A stretch of DNA of 24,671 nt from a virus: IMG/VR virus record IMGVR_UViG_3300035633_000976, positions 1-24,671 of that record. One strand, 5' to 3'. The notes under the pieces are model-generated. The model ran no database searches. It worked only from the letters and a program-made list of their open reading frames with translations, and was not told the DNA's origin. Made by a program: the position numbers and the translations under genes. How positions within the stretch are numbered: the stretch's first letter is position 1; every line of letters starts with the position of its first letter. Positions 22,500-24,671 of this stretch are shown here, in pieces.

Positions 22500-23879
22500 A
22501 TGCCAGACATTCAATATACGGTATCGGGATCATTTGCGCCTTTTGGTGTTGAATTGCGTGAAGGTGGGTTTACTGGGCCACTTGTAAGAGAAGCTGCACA
22601 TCTTTCAGGTGGTACTTTTGTTTTTGAAGATGTCCCTGTTGGATCGTATGTTGTTGTAGTTTATGATTCTGTAGGGGGTCAATTAGTGTTTACTGGTTTA
22701 GCTGAAGTTACTACAACCACTACAACGACTACAACCACTACAACGACCACTACAACGACCACAACCACTACAACAGCAGCCCCTACCACAACTACGACCA
22801 CACTATCTCCGTTCCCTGTTCTAGTTGCGGTAGGAAATACTACTAATCTTTCTACTGGTAATGCTGCAATATATAGATCAGTTGATGGTGGGGAAACATG
22901 GTCAACTATTGTTGATCAATTGTATGGTACATTAAATAGTAATTTATTTACAGTAAACAAATTTAATGACGGATTAACCATGATTGCTGGTGGTGCGAAT
23001 GGGTTGGTGTTACGGTCGGATGATGCTGGTCTTACTTGGACTTTTATTGACCGTCTTAATACTGGAAGTATTCTTGCATTTGCCTTAAGTGAAGTTTCAA
23101 GAGGTGTGGACGGAACAATGCATGGTGTTGTAGGAGCCACTCTATATAGAACAACTGATAGCGGACAAAATTGGTCTCAATTGGCTAGTAGTGTGGGTGG
23201 AATATCTAATGCAATCTTCTATGACCCACCATCAACAGTTGTCGCAGGGTATCTAGGTGGGATTTCTCGTTCAACAAACAATGGCAGTAGTTTTAGTACT
23301 AGAATAGCTGAAGGGTTCATACGTTCTATTGATTTCGGCACCGAAAATAATGGGATTGGAGTTGGGGTTCAAGATATTAATACAGATGACGAGGCATTAT
23401 ATTACACATTTAATAATGGACAAAGCTGGACGGATGGAACAGCATTTTTACCGTTAACACCAACTGACGATATAATTCTTGAGCAAGTACAATTTGTTAC
23501 TCAAGAAATCGCATATGTTGTTGGTGCGAAATTCCTGAATGATGACATTAACGATATTGATGACCCTGTATTTTATAGTGGTAATACTACTTTTGGGAAT
23601 GGATGGATAAACTTATCAGCACCACTTACCGCAGTAGCCAATTCAGAAGGATTAACTGGCCAACAAAGATCAGTTAATAGTTTATTTTTTAGTGATAGGA
23701 ACGTTGGATGGGTTGCTTTTGAAGGCGGTGTTGTTGCTAGAACACTAGATGGTGGACAGAGTTACGATGTGGTTAGAACACTACAGAGTAACCCAACAAC
23801 GGATCGTCTTTTCGCAATTGTTGGTGTTGAGGGTGTTTACACCCCTTCAATATTTGGTATTGGAGAAGATTTACTATAA
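22500..23879 (+). CDS. Tail adhesin: shared N-domain, long poly-Thr linker, seven-repeat YCF48/BNR-type propeller, FGIGEDLL tail
   Basis: The 459-residue product has four parts. Residues 1-70 are the N-domain shared with the 203-aa protein. Residues 71-101 are a poly-Thr linker with one 22-residue Thr run. Residues about 108-440 contain seven BNR/YCF48-like motifs: RSVDGGETW, RSDDAGLTW, RTTDSGQNW, RSTNNGSSF, YTFNNGQSW, a weaker one with FGNGW, and RTLDGGQSY. The last residues are FGIGEDLL, nearly identical to the end of the 69-aa protein after gp6. The propeller is a likely receptor- or glycan-binding head. The pair of propeller proteins with different N-domains suggests two adhesins, or two attachment points for one kind of head. 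Confidence 0.8.
   Translation: MPDIQYTVSGSFAPFGVELREGGFTGPLVREAAHLSGGTFVFEDVPVGSYVVVVYDSVGGQLVFTGLAEVTTTTTTTTTTTTTTTTTTTTTTAAPTTTTTTLSPFPVLVAVGNTTNLSTGNAAIYRSVDGGETWSTIVDQLYGTLNSNLFTVNKFNDGLTMIAGGANGLVLRSDDAGLTWTFIDRLNTGSILAFALSEVSRGVDGTMHGVVGATLYRTTDSGQNWSQLASSVGGISNAIFYDPPSTVVAGYLGGISRSTNNGSSFSTRIAEGFIRSIDFGTENNGIGVGVQDINTDDEALYYTFNNGQSWTDGTAFLPLTPTDDIILEQVQFVTQEIAYVVGAKFLNDDINDIDDPVFYSGNTTFGNGWINLSAPLTAVANSEGLTGQQRSVNSLFFSDRNVGWVAFEGGVVARTLDGGQSYDVVRTLQSNPTTDRLFAIVGVEGVYTPSIFGIGEDLL
22710..22802 (+). repeat. Poly-threonine linker DNA tract 3
   Basis: Encodes residues 71-101 of the second propeller protein: 22 Thr, AAP, then 6 Thr. At DNA level it is an imperfect repeat of ACTACAACGACC-like units, the most regular of the three tracts, so it may vary in length by slippage or recombination. 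Confidence 0.92.
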
Positions 23880-23891
23880 AAAAAGATGACC

Positions 23892-23908
23892 GTATTTATA
23901 TAAAAATT
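23892..23908 (+). promoter_or_regulatory. Late promoter candidate GTATTTATATAAAAATT
   Basis: Same element as at 9656 and 20517 with one extra A. It lies in the 34-nt gap before ATG 23914, 13 nt from core to start. Confidence 0.68.
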
Positions 23909-23913
23909 ATTCT

Positions 23914-24642
23914 ATGGCATCAGGGTTTACTGTATTTCTTACTTATCAATTAGAAGGAGCAGCTTATTCAGCAAATACTAGTTATGGTCACAGCACACCG
24001 TTACATTGTGCATACATTCAAGAAATAACAACAGATACACTTTCAGGTAAGTTTATTAATTGCTTTTTTCCTTCACAGAACGCATTTCCCTTTTTAGTTG
24101 AACCATCTGGCGTGACAACGAAAACAGGATTTACCGCAACCAAAGTAAATGTTCTCACACAAATTGTAAGCGGAATTACCGATAGTACAGTAACCATTGA
24201 ACCTGATCCGAATGGTTGGTTTAAAAGAGATGTAACTGCACAAATTACTGGTCATACTGTGGGTCAACCCCTTTCACCATTCAAACTAGCAAACACCACA
24301 TTCCAAGTGAATCCTAATGATTTGGGTGATCCGTATGATTTAATGTATCTCAACTACCCAACTTCATTGTCGGTCGATGATGATAAATTATCTTTTGGTG
24401 AAGAAGTATTTTTCTATGGAAACATATCTGCTGATATTAGAGCAAGAGCGTTTACCACAGACATACCAGTCACACTATCATTAGGTGAATTTAATGGAAC
24501 TACTAACCCATCATGGGATGGTCAGTCTTCTGTCTTCATTACTGAAATTGGGATTTATGATGAAGATGAGAATTTATTAGCCATCAGGAAATTAGCAAAT
24601 CCCAATTTCAGTAATGAAGACAGAAAACTGACCATCCCATGA
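23914..24642 (+). CDS. Virion structural protein; C-terminus probably artefactual or truncated
   Basis: The readable part (residues 1-228) is beta-rich and includes LSFGEEVFFYGNISADIRAR (about 168-187) and VFITEIGIYDEDENLLAI (about 209-226). I recall these as a recurring C-terminal pattern of phage tail proteins, where relatives continue with GKLS.PI. After residue 228 the sequence (24597 on) is the reverse complement of 24482-24556, so the last 15 residues and the stop at 24640-24642 are antisense reading, not real gene sequence. The true protein probably continues beyond the window. It begins 13 nt after a late promoter element. It is probably related to the 446-aa protein. Confidence 0.7.
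   Translation: MASGFTVFLTYQLEGAAYSANTSYGHSTPLHCAYIQEITTDTLSGKFINCFFPSQNAFPFLVEPSGVTTKTGFTATKVNVLTQIVSGITDSTVTIEPDPNGWFKRDVTAQITGHTVGQPLSPFKLANTTFQVNPNDLGDPYDLMYLNYPTSLSVDDDKLSFGEEVFFYGNISADIRARAFTTDIPVTLSLGEFNGTTNPSWDGQSSVFITEIGIYDEDENLLAIRKLANPNFSNEDRKLTIP
24482..24556 (+). repeat. Long inverted repeat, left arm (75 bp)
   Basis: Matches the reverse complement of 24597-24671 at 74 of 75 positions. The only mismatch pairs 24527 (C) with 24626 (A). The arm lies inside coding sequence of the gene at 23914 and encodes normal-looking protein. Confidence 0.93.
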
Positions 24643-24671
24643 TGGGTTAGTAGTTCCATTAAATTCACCTA
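24597..24671 (-). repeat. Long inverted repeat, right arm, ends at window edge
   Basis: Reverse complement of 24482-24556 with one mismatch and a 40-bp spacer. It runs to the last base of the window, so its full length is unknown. The gene reading frame enters it and stops in antisense sequence. Confidence 0.93.

Noticed and set aside
17633-22802. Poly-Thr tracts as CRISPR or non-coding microsatellites
   Set aside because: All three stay in frame in long genes, use mixed Thr codons, and lack spacers; they are coding linkers.
3116-23908. Minus-strand T4-type TATAAATAC late promoters
   Set aside because: The reverse complement of the element is an exact T4-like match, but no minus-strand genes lie downstream, and the spacing is constant only to + starts.
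24482-24671. Hairpin telomere (covalently closed end)
   Set aside because: A read-through telomere would fold with little or no spacer; here a 40-bp unique spacer separates the arms and the left arm is ordinary coding sequence.
1-24671. tRNA genes, rRNA, insertion sequences, integrase or attachment sites
   Set aside because: I saw no cloverleaf, transposase or integrase motif, or suitable direct repeats anywhere in the window.

Overview
The window reads as part of the virion-structure region of a large, AT-rich tailed phage with a contractile (T4/myovirus-type) tail. Every credible gene is on the + strand and genes are packed with 4-44 nt overlaps. A gp25-like and a gp6/J-like baseplate wedge gene sit side by side, followed by a long gpI/gp7-like wedge protein and a series of fibre or adhesin proteins. 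Gene starts lack Shine-Dalgarno sequences and have A/T-rich leaders. Several families (DUF6734-like glycosyltransferase, OmpL47-like secreted protein) are ones I associate with Bacteroidetes. A marine or environmental Bacteroidetes host is therefore my best inference, not something shown directly.

Layout. 1-3116: end of a coiled-coil gene, a membrane-anchored coiled-coil protein, a secreted Ig-like protein, a putative PD-(D/E)XK nuclease and a HAD-fold phosphatase. 3117-5639: a 51-aa protein, an ArdC-like antirestriction protein (ssDNA-binding plus HExxH metallopeptidase) and a ParB/sulfiredoxin-like protein. 5651-9259: a small protein with a Lys/Thr/Ser tail, a GT-B glycosyltransferase and three uncharacterised proteins. 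9260-9677: a 418-bp control region with a dyad, two terminators and a 59-aa gene. 9678-14416: gp25, gp6, a small protein, a DUF6734-type glycosyltransferase and two unknown virion proteins. 14504-24642: the 1204-aa wedge protein, a second GT-A glycosyltransferase, two seven-repeat YCF48/BNR-type propeller proteins, and three further structural proteins. The last 190 bp form a long inverted repeat that probably spoils the 3' end of the final gene.

How the genes fit together. A repeated element, GTATTTATATAAAATT, lies 13-15 nt before four gene starts, with shorter versions before others. It is a good candidate for the phage late promoter. Three tail proteins carry long poly-threonine linkers, and glycosyltransferase genes are interleaved with them. 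One glycosyltransferase gene is squeezed between two poly-Thr genes with almost no spacing. This suggests, without proving it, that the phage glycosylates its own Thr-rich virion linkers. Domains are shared between several tail proteins, which points to modular shuffling of adhesin parts. The nuclease/HAD/ArdC/ParB-like cluster may act early in infection, possibly as ejected proteins that protect incoming DNA; this is inference from context.
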